Below, piece by piece: positions 1 to 9,200 of a stretch of 64,000 nucleotides of DNA (within the stretch, counting starts at the first letter, position 1; every line of letters starts with the position of its first letter). This stretch comes from Croceivirga sp. (GTDB lineage: Bacteria > Bacteroidota > Bacteroidia > Flavobacteriales > Flavobacteriaceae), in the NCBI GenBank assembly GCA_028284285.1, contig JANQSA010000001.1:372001-436000 (forward strand). Reading direction: 5' to 3'. The notes beneath the pieces are model-generated. The model made no database searches and was not told the origin of the DNA. It was given only the letters and a program-made list of their open reading frames with translations. The position numbers and the translations under genes are program-made.

Positions 1-1
1 G

Positions 2-34
2 GAAGAAGAGGAAGCCACCTCCGAAGAAGAATAA
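2..34 (+). CDS. Possible 3' end of a CDS running in from the left
   Basis: In one forward frame the first bases read as an acidic tail (EEEEATSEEE) ending in TAA at 32-34, convergent with the hexosaminidase that ends at 54. A second forward frame gives a basic tail (KKRKPPPKKNK) ending in TAG at 36-38. The fragment is too short to choose between the two frames or to name a product. Confidence 0.3.
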   Translation, partial: EEEEATSEEE

Positions 35-53
35 ATAGTATGCCAGGAGATAA

Positions 54-1637
54 CTATTGTCCCTCCCAATCTACCAGTTTTGTCCGGTAAAAGTTGACAT
101 TTAGTCGTTCCAAATAAGCGAGTTGTTGTGCAAGGCGGCCCTTATAATCTTCCCAATCTCGTTGCTCCGAAGGGGTCCATCCTAGTTCGGCATAGCCAAT
201 CGCCCGTGGAAAGGCAAGGTATTCCAATTCGGCACTATTGCTAATTGTCTCAGACCATAAGGGAGCCTCCAGGCCCAAAATGCTTTTACGGGGCAGGCCT
301 TCCACATAGGTCTCCGGGTCCCAGTTGTAGGCGTCATCTACCGGGATGTAGGCTGCCCAATGCAGGCCATGCTTACTTAAAGAATCGTATTGCATATCCA
401 GATAGGCCTTTTTAGCCGGCGAGAGAATTACCTTGCTTCCCTTCGCTGCAGCTTTTAAGGCATTGTGGGGTTCGTTCCATAATTGTGCTACAGTGGAGGA
501 GTCAATATTTGCCTGGGCGATTTCGTTCCATCCAATCATCCGTTTTCCATGGCGCTGCACAATCTCTTCCACTTTCTCTACAAAGTAGATATAATTTTGC
601 TTTTTTGTCACATGGCTTTCATCCCCTCCAATATGAAAAAAAGGACCGGGGGAGAGGGCGGTAATTTCCCGGATCACATCGTCCAGAAAGGCGTAAACCG
701 TATCCTTTCGCGTAGCAAAAGTGCTGAAGCCTACCCGGGTACCGGTATAATTTTTAACCTGCTTTCCCGTGCCATTGAGAATGGGGTAACTAAAGCAAGC
801 TGCATTGGTATGCCCCGGCATGTCTACCTCAGGAATGATTTGCATGTGGCGTTCCGCGGCATAGGCGACTAATTCCTTAAACTCCTCCTGGGTGTAAAAG
901 CCGCCAGGGCCGCCTCCAACTTCGGTCTGGGCGCCCACCTCGGTAAGCTTGGGCCAGGACTTGATTTCCAAACGCCACCCCTGATCGTCGGTAAGGTGCA
1001 TATGGAAGGTGTTATACTTGTAATACGCAAGGATATCAATGTATTTTTTTACCTCTTCCACAGTAAAAAAGTGGCGCGCTACATCCAACATTGCCCCGCG
1101 ATACTCAAAATTAGGGGCATCGTTAATTTTTCCGGAGGGGATCAGCCACATGGGCTGTGGGGCCAAAGTATCATTGCTTTGCTCCGGGATAAGTTGTCGC
1201 AAAGTCTGGATACCTCTAAAAGCACCGGCAGCGGTTTTGGCATTGAGTAGGATGGAATCATTTTTAATGTAGAGCTGGTAGGCTTCGGGGGAATCATCCG
1301 GCAAACTATCGGTTTGATGGATGTAGATGATGCGCTCTATATCTGCTGCTGGAGTAGTGTTTACCGGAATATCCAGCGCCAAGCGGGACCTGATCTTCTC
1401 CGCCAAAAACTGCCCTACTTGCTCAAAGCCCTTATCCGTCGGGGTGGCGTAAATCATTGTTTTGCTGTCCAAACCAAAAGCAGAATGCGTGGGGACCACC
1501 TTAAGCGGTTTTGGAATGAGCGCCGCCCGGGACAGGTCGGTGGGCGGATATGTAATTTTTTGTTTTGGGGGTGTACATGCGGTTATACCGAGTACACCAA
1601 TTACCACCATTAGGCGTCCTACAAGGATTGTTTTCAT
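54..1637 (-). CDS. Beta-N-acetylhexosaminidase, GH20 lipoprotein
   Basis: This is a 527-aa exo-hexosaminidase that should remove terminal GlcNAc/GalNAc from chitin- or glycan-derived oligosaccharides. The N-terminus is a lipoprotein signal ending in GITAC (Cys21), so it is probably anchored in the envelope. A GH20b-type N-terminal domain (about residues 35-165) precedes the catalytic TIM barrel. The barrel carries HIGGDESH near residue 335, which holds the Asp-Glu pair used in substrate-assisted catalysis. The length is normal for bacterial GH20 enzymes. It is the last gene of a minus-strand run (esterase, DUF1643, SGNH hydrolase, GH20), 20 bp after the SGNH gene. The grouping suggests glycan breakdown, but no SusCD pair is nearby. 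Confidence 0.93.
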   Translation of the reverse strand: MKTILVGRLMVVIGVLGITACTPPKQKITYPPTDLSRAALIPKPLKVVPTHSAFGLDSKTMIYATPTDKGFEQVGQFLAEKIRSRLALDIPVNTTPAADIERIIYIHQTDSLPDDSPEAYQLYIKNDSILLNAKTAAGAFRGIQTLRQLIPEQSNDTLAPQPMWLIPSGKINDAPNFEYRGAMLDVARHFFTVEEVKKYIDILAYYKYNTFHMHLTDDQGWRLEIKSWPKLTEVGAQTEVGGGPGGFYTQEEFKELVAYAAERHMQIIPEVDMPGHTNAACFSYPILNGTGKQVKNYTGTRVGFSTFATRKDTVYAFLDDVIREITALSPGPFFHIGGDESHVTKKQNYIYFVEKVEEIVQRHGKRMIGWNEIAQANIDSSTVAQLWNEPHNALKAAAKGSKVILSPAKKAYLDMQYDSLSKHGLHWAAYIPVDDAYNWDPETYVEGLPRKSILGLEAPLWSETISNSAELEYLAFPRAIGYAELGWTPSEQRDWEDYKGRLAQQLAYLERLNVNFYRTKLVDWEGQ

Positions 1638-1657
1638 ATCATGTGTGCTATTCTTCC

Positions 1658-2320
1658 TTACGGGTTTTCCACGTATTGTTTTATTGCCTGGTACCAGATC
1701 TCATAGCCGCGGTCGTTCATATGCAAGCCGTCTTCTACAAAAATGTCTTTCCGTAGCTTTCTTCCGTTAAGCATCGGATGCCAGACATCTACAAAAGCCA
1801 CCCCGGGCTGTTGTTCTGCCAGTTTCAGGAATTTCTTGTTCAACCGCTTGTATTTACCCCGCAATTTCCATCGGGATATGCTGGGTTTAGCGGAAATCAA
1901 TATCACCTCCATCATCGCATTTGATGCTTGTAACCGATCCACAATTTCAAGTACGGTTTGCAAGATCTTCCGGGGACGTTTTTTGGCAAAAATATCGTTG
2001 TCGCCCTCGTAGACAAAAACCTTTGTGGGAGTATACCGCAGTACCAGTTGGTCCAGATGCAGCAATAGATCTGACGCCTTAGATCCTCCAAAACCGGCAT
2101 TGAGTACCTGGTATTCCGGAAACCGTTGTTGCAGATCTTTCCAAAAGCGAATGCTGGAACTTCCGGTAAATACAATAGTGGATTGGGAGGCATCCCAAAG
2201 GGAATCGTTGCGTTGTACAATGCCCTGTACTTCTTTCGCAAAAGGAATAGGGTCCTGGCCATATAGGAATAGGCTCAGCAGTAAGCACCCTATGATTTGA
2301 GAATGGTGTAAGGTCTTCAT
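1658..2320 (-). CDS. SGNH/GDSL-family hydrolase, exported
   Basis: This 220-aa protein has an N-terminal signal peptide and an SGNH hydrolase fold. Block I appears as FTGSSS with the nucleophile Ser (near residue 53). A Gly-containing block follows (NAGFGGSKASD), then the block III region (YEGDNDI), and the DGLHMN motif near residue 195 supplies the catalytic Asp/His. Members act as esterases or lipases on acylated sugars or lipids, and the substrate here cannot be told. It lies between the DUF1643 gene and the GH20 gene, with short gaps consistent with one transcript. Deacetylation of polysaccharide ahead of the hexosaminidase is a reasonable inference only. Confidence 0.85.
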   Translation of the reverse strand: MKTLHHSQIIGCLLLSLFLYGQDPIPFAKEVQGIVQRNDSLWDASQSTIVFTGSSSIRFWKDLQQRFPEYQVLNAGFGGSKASDLLLHLDQLVLRYTPTKVFVYEGDNDIFAKKRPRKILQTVLEIVDRLQASNAMMEVILISAKPSISRWKLRGKYKRLNKKFLKLAEQQPGVAFVDVWHPMLNGRKLRKDIFVEDGLHMNDRGYEIWYQAIKQYVENP

Positions 2321-2344
2321 TTGGTGTTTGAAATTACAAAGAAA

Positions 2345-2833
2345 TTATGGGGCTACAGGTCGAAACACCATTAGTTTTCCGGAATAAGGGAGGTAGAGCG
2401 GGTGTTTGGGACTGCCATCCAAATTGTTTCCCAATTGTTTGGCTCTTGGAAAGTGAGCGGCAAAGAATTTATCTCTACCCAAGGCCTTAACCAAAGGGTG
2501 TTTGCCCCAGGCGAAGACCACTTCGGTACATTGCGACGCAGCCCGGTTAATCCATCTTAGATTGTCCTGCCAGTTCCCTGCAGGATCCAGTTGTTTCGGA
2601 TCCGTAGCAATTTGGGAAAAACAGTTGACCAGATAAAAACCACCAAACCCCAGGCGCTTGGAATGCCCAAGAATCCGTTTTGTGGTAGGATCATCTTTTT
2701 TGGCATTGGCCACAGAAGGATTAAGACCAATAAACAACACCCTGGGGCCATTGCTGTCCCAAATACGCCATAAGAGGTAACGCTGCTGCTGACACGGGCT
2801 GAAAACGGCCCCTTTTGAAGCGGAGAGTTCCAT
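2345..2833 (-). CDS. DUF1643 domain protein
   Basis: This 162-aa protein matches the DUF1643 pattern: an early LFIGLNPS motif, then NAKKDDPT, a Phe/Gly-rich strand, and FAWGKHP in the second half. The family is widespread in bacteria and phages with no firmly established biochemical role. There is no signal peptide, so it is cytoplasmic. Its ATG overlaps the TGA of the upstream esterase by one base, so translation is probably coupled. It is out of place functionally among exported hydrolases. Confidence 0.8.
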   Translation of the reverse strand: MELSASKGAVFSPCQQQRYLLWRIWDSNGPRVLFIGLNPSVANAKKDDPTTKRILGHSKRLGFGGFYLVNCFSQIATDPKQLDPAGNWQDNLRWINRAASQCTEVVFAWGKHPLVKALGRDKFFAAHFPRAKQLGNNLDGSPKHPLYLPYSGKLMVFRPVAP

Positions 2834-3705
2834 CAGGGGGTTGTGAGTTTCACCAACTTTTCACTCACCGCCCAATCATAAAAGTGTTGTATCCATTGGT
2901 CCGAAGGCAAGCCCTGGGGATACATCCCAAAGCCGTGTCCGCCTTTAGCATACATGTGCAGTTCTACATTCTTTTTGGCTTGAAACATGGAGCTGTACAA
3001 TTCTACGGAACCTTTAGCCAGGCCCAGCGGGTCATCTGTAGCGCAGATGATAAACATGGGTGGAGCGTCCGGTTTCGGTTCCTGTACGGGCTGGGCATCC
3101 GTCCAGGCATAGACGGGAACCAAAAAATCAGGGCGATTCCCTGTTTCGTACTGATAGCCCACACCCATGGTAACCGCACCTCCAGCGGAAAAGCCTAAAA
3201 ATCCAATACTATTGGTTTTGATCCCATAGGTTTCCGCATTTTCACGCACATACGCCAAAGCGTTCAATCCGTCCGTGATGGAATAGGGGAGTACCCTGCT
3301 TACTTTTTCCAAGACCGTTTCCGGAGGTTGCGTCATTATTTCTGCTGTGCCATCCTCGCCGGTAGGCACTAATCGATACTTCAGCACAAAGGCCGTGATG
3401 CCTTTATTGGCCAACCATTCCGCAACTGCGCTTCCTTCGTTTACAATACTTAAGGCATACAATCCTCCACCCGGGGCTATGATCACCGCGGTCCCGGTGT
3501 TCTTTTCCGGACTGGGACGGAAGACCTGAATTGTCGGTTGGGAGACATTCGTAACTACCTGGGTGGTCCAGACCGGTGAAAAAAACGCTTTTTCCGGATT
3601 TTCCCAGGTAATGGTATTGTCTTCTGTTTTGGGGAGTGAAATAATCTCCTGGGCAGCAGTGTTGAGCAAAAAAAAGCATAGCATGAAGAATAAGAGCGCT
3701 TTCAT
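2833..3705 (-). CDS. Exported alpha/beta hydrolase (acetyl esterase-like)
   Basis: This is an alpha/beta-hydrolase of about 290 aa, taking the ATG at 3705 so that the protein begins with a clear signal peptide (MKALLFF to TAAQE). The oxyanion-hole region reads IIAPGGG, the nucleophile elbow GFSAGG (GxSxG), and the C-terminal GGHGFGMY provides the catalytic His. This pattern is typical of the BD-FAE-like and Axe-like esterases that Bacteroidota use to deacetylate polysaccharides. It is the first gene of the hydrolase operon that ends with the GH20 enzyme. An upstream in-frame start at 3747 would spoil the signal peptide and is less likely. Confidence 0.87.
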   Translation of the reverse strand: MKALLFFMLCFFLLNTAAQEIISLPKTEDNTITWENPEKAFFSPVWTTQVVTNVSQPTIQVFRPSPEKNTGTAVIIAPGGGLYALSIVNEGSAVAEWLANKGITAFVLKYRLVPTGEDGTAEIMTQPPETVLEKVSRVLPYSITDGLNALAYVRENAETYGIKTNSIGFLGFSAGGAVTMGVGYQYETGNRPDFLVPVYAWTDAQPVQEPKPDAPPMFIICATDDPLGLAKGSVELYSSMFQAKKNVELHMYAKGGHGFGMYPQGLPSDQWIQHFYDWAVSEKLVKLTTP

Positions 3706-3779
3706 GAGATCAGGTTTTCTATAAAAATAGAGATTTCCGGGATGCAAAGCTCAGCATGGGGGCATCAGGATATTCCGGA

Positions 3780-4193
3780 TCAATCCGGGCTTTGCTTCCA
3801 ATGGCGTACACCTTCTTTTCCCATCACTCTTTTCCTAAAGACCTCGGGCTTTTTTGCATTGAGCAATCGTAGCGGTCCCTTTTCCTTGATCAATTTCTCA
3901 AAATGCTCCTCCCGTGACGTGTATTGTGTTTCATCGACATAGGTGGTGATCAATACGATGTGATAGGGCCCCGTTTCATCAAAAGGGGTTTCCAGCAGTT
4001 CATAGGAATGGATATAGGCGTTCTGCAATGCCATTTCCCGAAGTATCTTCCAATTGTTTTGATAGTAGTAATCGGCTTCGGCCTTGTTATTGTTCAGGAT
4101 TTGAACAAACTCCACTGTTGAAATGCGATTATCAAGTTGTGCGGCCCCGAAGCCGAAAAAAAACAGACTTAATACTGTTAGTGTTATTCTCAT
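3780..4193 (-). CDS. Conserved hypothetical secreted protein
   Basis: This is a small exported protein of unknown function, about 137 aa if it begins at the ATG at 4193, which gives a signal peptide MRITLTV to GFGAAQ. A longer frame starting at 4238 also exists. The mature part is mixed alpha/beta, rich in Tyr and Glu, with no motif that I recognise. It sits 75 bp upstream of the esterase and could belong to the same transcript. Confidence 0.65.
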   Translation of the reverse strand: MRITLTVLSLFFFGFGAAQLDNRISTVEFVQILNNNKAEADYYYQNNWKILREMALQNAYIHSYELLETPFDETGPYHIVLITTYVDETQYTSREEHFEKLIKEKGPLRLLNAKKPEVFRKRVMGKEGVRHWKQSPD

Positions 4194-4305
4194 TGTTGCT
4201 GTATTTATTTTACTGTGCTTTTTCATTTGCAGTTGCAAACAGTATAAAAGTAGGCCATCGCATGGGGAAAGAAGTCCTAAAAGATCGGCAGTAACAGAGT
4301 TTTAA

Positions 4306-4950
4306 CTACTTTGATCTTTGTCGTGCCCTATATTGCTCTTGTAGTCCTTCTCCTTTCATAATCTTGGGCAAGCATTGTTCGATTCGTGCTATCCGGGTTG
4401 TGGATTGTTTCGGTTGGGAGAAATGGATCAGATATCCCCGTTGTTTTCCGGGTGTAAGGGCATCAAAGGCCACCCTGAGTTCCGGGTCTTTTTCAAATAG
4501 TCGTTCTAATTCGTCCGGGACGGGCTCGGGATTCTTTTTAAAATCTACCTGTAGCCCCGCCTTTTCCACTTCAACGGCCTGATGAATATAGGTTTTGATA
4601 ACAGCTTCTAATTCCAAAATCTCTTCAACTTTGGTAAATCGAAGTTGCCGAGCCGCCTGACTCCGTTCGCCAGGGGTGACCAACAGGCCATGGGTATCCT
4701 TAAGCAAGGTGCCTTTAAAAAAGGCCAGGGCTGCATAGTCTCGCAAAGCAGTGACAATGAGCACATTTTTGTTTTGCAGTGTATAACAGGGTTGTGACCA
4801 TTTGTAGTCTTCTCGCAAACCACAATCCAGGACAATTCGTCGCAATTGTTGCAACTCCTCTTCCCAGGTATGCACTTTGCATTTAGGGGTCTTGTAATAT
4901 TCACAGCGCCCGCATCCGTCTATCAAATAGCTGTCTACTTTTGGGTTCAT
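4306..4950 (-). CDS. YdeI/OmpD-associated, DUF1801-type protein
   Basis: This 214-aa cytoplasmic protein has two parts. Residues about 25-115 resemble the DUF1801/YdhG fold (YKWSQPCYTLQNKN, then AALAFFKG). The C-terminal part resembles the YdeI/OmpD-associated domain: DELERLFEKDPEL, AFDALTPGKQRGYLIHFSQPK and TRIARIEQCLPKI. The biochemical role of these proteins is unknown. An unusual feature is the Cys-rich N-terminus (DGCGRCEYYKTPKC), which could bind a metal. It lies with other small accessory genes on the minus strand. Confidence 0.82.
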   Translation of the reverse strand: MNPKVDSYLIDGCGRCEYYKTPKCKVHTWEEELQQLRRIVLDCGLREDYKWSQPCYTLQNKNVLIVTALRDYAALAFFKGTLLKDTHGLLVTPGERSQAARQLRFTKVEEILELEAVIKTYIHQAVEVEKAGLQVDFKKNPEPVPDELERLFEKDPELRVAFDALTPGKQRGYLIHFSQPKQSTTRIARIEQCLPKIMKGEGLQEQYRARQRSK

Positions 4951-4966
4951 CTGTTTGGTTTTTTAT

Positions 4967-5297
4967 CTATTTTTTCTTTTTCCTCTTTGGTTTGGGTGGA
5001 GGCAGGGCTTGAACGGTGATCTGCACCAGTTCACCAAGCCATTCCCTGTTTTCGAGGTTCTCTTCAATCAGGAAACTGGGTTTTGCCCCGGGATAGGGGG
5101 GAGCTTCCACCACCTGACCCATAAAGGCACGCCCTTCTGCCGTGGGTTTGATGAAGAGTTGATTATCGCAGATCACGGCAAAGAATATACCATCGCAATA
5201 CAGGCCGTATTCCCCGAAACCTCTTTTTCGCCAGGATATCTCCGGCGGGTTGCAATTGTTCAACGACAAAGTCGACAAAATTCTGATCTGAAGCCAT
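4967..5297 (-). pseudogene. TfoX N-terminal domain protein, apparently frameshifted
   Basis: The C-terminal part reads as a TfoX/Sxy N-terminal domain (GFGEYGLYCDG, FFAVICDNQLFIKPT) and ends in a Lys-rich tail. The expected family start, MASDQNFVDFVVEQLQPAGD, is present from the ATG at 5297 but in a different frame. The two frames meet at about 5214-5219, where the minus strand reads AAAAAGAGGTTTCGGGGAATAC. One surplus base after TTT breaks the expected F-G-E-Y. Without the shift the product would be about 110 aa, which is normal for this single-domain family. The 103-aa frame that opens at 5278 has an N-terminus unlike the family. This is either real gene decay or a one-base sequence error. 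Confidence 0.75.
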
Positions 5298-5398
5298 GTG
5301 TATTCCTTATATACGTTGTTTACAGATGTTATATTGGGTTCATTCTTTCTATATTCCCTGAACGCCAGTGAGTATTGCGGTAATTTCCCATGTTTGGT

Positions 5399-6130
5399 TT
5401 ACTTTTTCATGGCTTCCATTCGCATCGCTTCGGGCATTTTCTCAATGGCATATCGCAAAGCGGTACGGGGCATTACCATTTTTTTGGAAAGCACATATTC
5501 AAAAACATCCTTTTGATGTGCTTCACTCGCAGCTTTAAGCAACCATCCATACCCTTTTTTCACCAGATCGTCCTGATCCGGTAGTAGTTGGTCTGCAATT
5601 TCAAAAATATCCTTGAGAAACCGGCCTTTTCTTGCGGGCAGGATCAAGGTCACCGCAGCCGCTCGTTTTACCCAGCGGTTGGAAGATCTGGCCCATTGCT
5701 TGAGTTCCTCCACGTAGTCGGGATACATCATGATAAAGGTGCCCACAGTGTGGTTGCACAGGGTGTCGCAAGCTGCCCAATTGTTGACATACTTTTTCAC
5801 CCAACGTTCAAAAATGATAAAATCGTAAGGAGTGTATGCTTTGTGCAACGCCTCCGACCAGATACAGGCGACTATGGCCTCTTCCAGGTAGTTGGATTGC
5901 CACAACGCTTCACAAAGGTCCAGGATCGTTTCTTTGGACCATGCTTTGATCCGGGAATAGAACGCCTTCCCAATTTTGCGTACCTCTGCTGTTTTTACGC
6001 CGTATACCGGTACTGCTTCTCCTTTTTTGAAGAAACGAGGGGAGATCGCCAGTACTTTTGGATCAATACTTTCCTTTAGGGCTTTACGTACTTCCCGGAG
6101 CAGGTCTTCTTTTCTTACCGTATCGTTCAT
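5399..6130 (-). CDS. DNA alkylation repair protein, AlkD-like HEAT-repeat glycosylase
   Basis: This 243-aa all-helical protein is of the AlkD/AlkC family, which excises N3- and N7-alkylated purines without base flipping. Family features include PVYGVKTAEVRKIGK near the N-terminus, the acidic/aromatic stretch WQSNYLEEAIVACIWSE, WAACDTLCNHTVG with the conserved Asp, and RWVKRAAAVTLI and KKGYGWLLKAASE in the later repeats. The C-terminal PRTALRYAIEKMP is also typical. There is no signal peptide, so it is cytoplasmic. It stands alone between the tfoX-like gene and the nested palindrome at 6137-6225. Confidence 0.9.
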   Translation of the reverse strand: MNDTVRKEDLLREVRKALKESIDPKVLAISPRFFKKGEAVPVYGVKTAEVRKIGKAFYSRIKAWSKETILDLCEALWQSNYLEEAIVACIWSEALHKAYTPYDFIIFERWVKKYVNNWAACDTLCNHTVGTFIMMYPDYVEELKQWARSSNRWVKRAAAVTLILPARKGRFLKDIFEIADQLLPDQDDLVKKGYGWLLKAASEAHQKDVFEYVLSKKMVMPRTALRYAIEKMPEAMRMEAMKK

Positions 6131-6136
6131 GCTTTT

Positions 6137-6225
6137 CTAACGGTTTGGGCAACGCCATTAGACGAAATCGCCAGAAAGTAAGGGCATTTACTTCTGTTTG
6201 TTGCCTTTAAAACTGCAGGCGTTAG
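6137..6225. repeat. Nested imperfect palindrome with attC-like layout
   Basis: Three inverted-repeat pairs are nested around one centre: CTAACG (6137-6142) with CGTTAG (6220-6225), GGCAAC (6148-6153) with GTTGCC (6200-6205), and AGAAAGTAA (6173-6181) with TTACTTCT (6188-6195). The right end reads GTTAGGC, which fits the GTTRRRY core of integron attC sites. The left end CTAAC only partly fits the partner core. It lies between the AlkD-like gene and the tricorn-like protease. It could instead be a generic extragenic palindrome or a processed 3' UTR structure. Confidence 0.5.
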
Positions 6226-6250
6226 GCCAAGTTCTTTTTTTTGGCTTCTA

Positions 6251-9200
6251 CTATTGCTTCACCCGTATCGGATAGGCCGGTCTGGGTGGATAAATGGAAG
6301 GAGCGTTCTTAAGTTCTTCCAGGATGACCTCAATGGCTTTTTCCAGTTGCGGGTCCCTGCCCTGCATTACTTCTTTTGGCCATTGTTCTACTTCGATATC
6401 AGGGGCTACTCCCTCATTTTCAATGCGAAAACCATCTTCATTGTAATAAGCTACATTAGGCGCCGTAACCGAACCCCCATCTATAAATTCCGGAAATCCT
6501 AAAACGCCCACTAAACCGCCCCAGGTCCGTTTTCCAACAAGCTTGCCCAGGCCAAACCGTTTGAACATCCAGGGGAGGTAGTCCCCTCCTGAGCCGGCGG
6601 TTTCATCGATCAGCATCACTTTAGGTCCCTGAATAGAGCCGCTGGGAGCTCTCAGATCTTTTCCGTATCGGAAGTTCCAGGAGGACTGATACGGCTTTTT
6701 GAGATGGTCAATATAATAATCCGCCAACTGCCCGCCGCCGTTGAATCGCTCGTCTATGATCACCGCTTTTTTATTCACCTGCGGAAAGAAATAGCGTTTA
6801 AAATATTCATGCCCGGCTGTAGTGGTATTCGGTACATAGACATAGGCTACCTGGCCGTCTGTGGCTTCATCTACTTTTTTGATATTTCCTTCGACCCAGT
6901 CCCGATTTCGCAACGCTCTTTCATTGCGAACAGGGACCACATTCACTTTGCGTGCATTTGATCCGTCCGAAGAAGCGCTCACAGTGAGTTCCACAATTTT
7001 ATCGGCAGTACTTTCAAAAAAAGCGTACAGGTTTTGATCTGCAGTCACCGGATTGCCATTTACTGCAATGAGATAGTCTCCCACATTAACATTTACTCCA
7101 GGTTCCGTAAGGGGGGAACGCAAACCCGGATTCCAGTTCAACCCTCCATAAATTTTGGAGAATTGGTATCGCCCGTTAGCTACGGTATAGTCTGCCCCCA
7201 AAAGTCCGCCTGTCACCCGGTCAGGCGTATTTAAACGATCGCCTCTACCCGAAAACCGGTGATGTCCTACGGCCAATTCACTGCACATCCACTGCATCAC
7301 CCGGTAGAGATCGCTCCGGCAGGAAATGTCTTGAAGGAATACGTTGTACTTCTCTTTCATAGCATTCCAATCCGCACCATGCATTCCCGGGTCATAGAAA
7401 TAATCCCGATTTACCCGCCAGGTTTCGTTGAAAATATTGGGCCATTCCTGCGTCGGGTCAATCTTAACTGTAATAGCACCGGTGCCAAGCATGCCGTTCT
7501 CCGGTGGTTTTCCTACCGTGGTAATACCCCAGGAACGACCCTTGCGGAACAACATTTTTTTACCGTTTGCCGCAATCTCAAAGGAATTGGCTGGCATGAC
7601 CTCTTTTTCTTCCCGCTCTTTCAGATCATACAGCATGAGGGATTGCGGGTCAAAGAATCCGCTATTCGGTTTTCTGGAGATATAATATACCTTACCTTCC
7701 TCCGGACTGGCTAAATTGTAATAGATACCGGGGTCTACCGGAAGATCAATTATTCTATTGAAAATGCCGTCCCAATCAATACGTAGGGTTTCCTCTTCCT
7801 TTACCTTTCCTTTACCTTTTTTCTTGTCTTGTTCTCCTTCTTCCTTTTTGGCATCCCCATTACCCATTTCCAGGTCATTTTGTTTTGCCAGGGGGGAGAG
7901 TTCGTCCTTTTGAAGTGTGATCAGGTAAATGGAATTGCTCGTTTGCATGTCCTGATTGGATTGATCAAACCAGTTAACCACTGGGCCTGCGTCGGTGGAG
8001 GCCAGCATATACAGGTATTTACCGCTGGCGTCAAAAATGGGTTCCGTAACATTGGAAAGTCCATCACTTAGCGCATAGGATTTGTTTTGATCCAGGCTAT
8101 AAGCAAAGGCCTGCTCAAAATTGGTTTCTGTGATTACCGTATAGCTGATCCACTTCGAATCTTTGGACCAGGACCCAAACAGTTCCCGGAATACCCCGGG
8201 ATAGTAGAGTTCGTCCGAGGCTACTTTGGTCGTTTTTCCAGAGGAGATTGCAGTACAATACAGGGTTCTGCTATTGTCTACAAAGGCTACATTTTTGCTA
8301 TCCGGCGACCAGTGGATATAGGCGTAAAAGCCAGCGCCATCCAAAGCGATCTTTTTAATCTTCCCACCTTCCAGGGTTTTGATATGCAAGGCATACTCTC
8401 CGGAGGCGTCCGAAAAATAGGCCAGGTGTTTCCCATCCGGTGACCAGGCAGGATACTTTTCATGAACATCCGGGGATTGGGTATGATTGACCACATCGCC
8501 TTTCTTCTCCGGGATGGTGACAATTTCACCGCGAAAATCTAAAACAACACGGGCTGCCGAAGGAGATACCGAAGCATAACGGATGTAGCGGTCGCCCGAA
8601 ACAAAACGGGGACGCAATTCCAGTAGGTCGGTGGCAATACCTACGGTGATTTTGGTATTGGCTCCTGAGCTGGGATTGTGCCGGTAGATATACCCGGCAT
8701 ATTCGTAGACCAGCGTATTCCCATTCCCATTTAAGCTTAGCACCCCAAAATCCGTATTGTCGGTATGTTGGGTTATGGATTTGGAATTGACATCGTACGA
8801 AAAAAGGTTGAATTCCCCATTGCGATCACTTCTGAAGTAGACCCTGTTACCCACCCATTCCGGATCGGCTTCATTGCTACCTCCGGCAGGTTTTGGAATC
8901 TCCGTCACCTCCTTAGTTTCCAGATCCATGATCCAGATACGTCCCAAGGTTCCGCCACGATAGTGTTTCCATTGGTTAAACACTTCGTAGTTAGGCACAT
9001 AGGCCAGGTATTTACCATCGGGGGAATAGGTCCCTTTAAAGCCCGTGGGTATAGGCAGTTCCGTAGGCTGGCCGCCACTGGTTTTTACCGTATACAATTT
9101 GGAATACCTACTGGTAAAGGTGGTACGCGGCGAACTAAACAGTACTTCTTTTCCATCCGGGGTAAAGCCCAAAACAATATCCCAGGAAGGGTGCCAGGTT

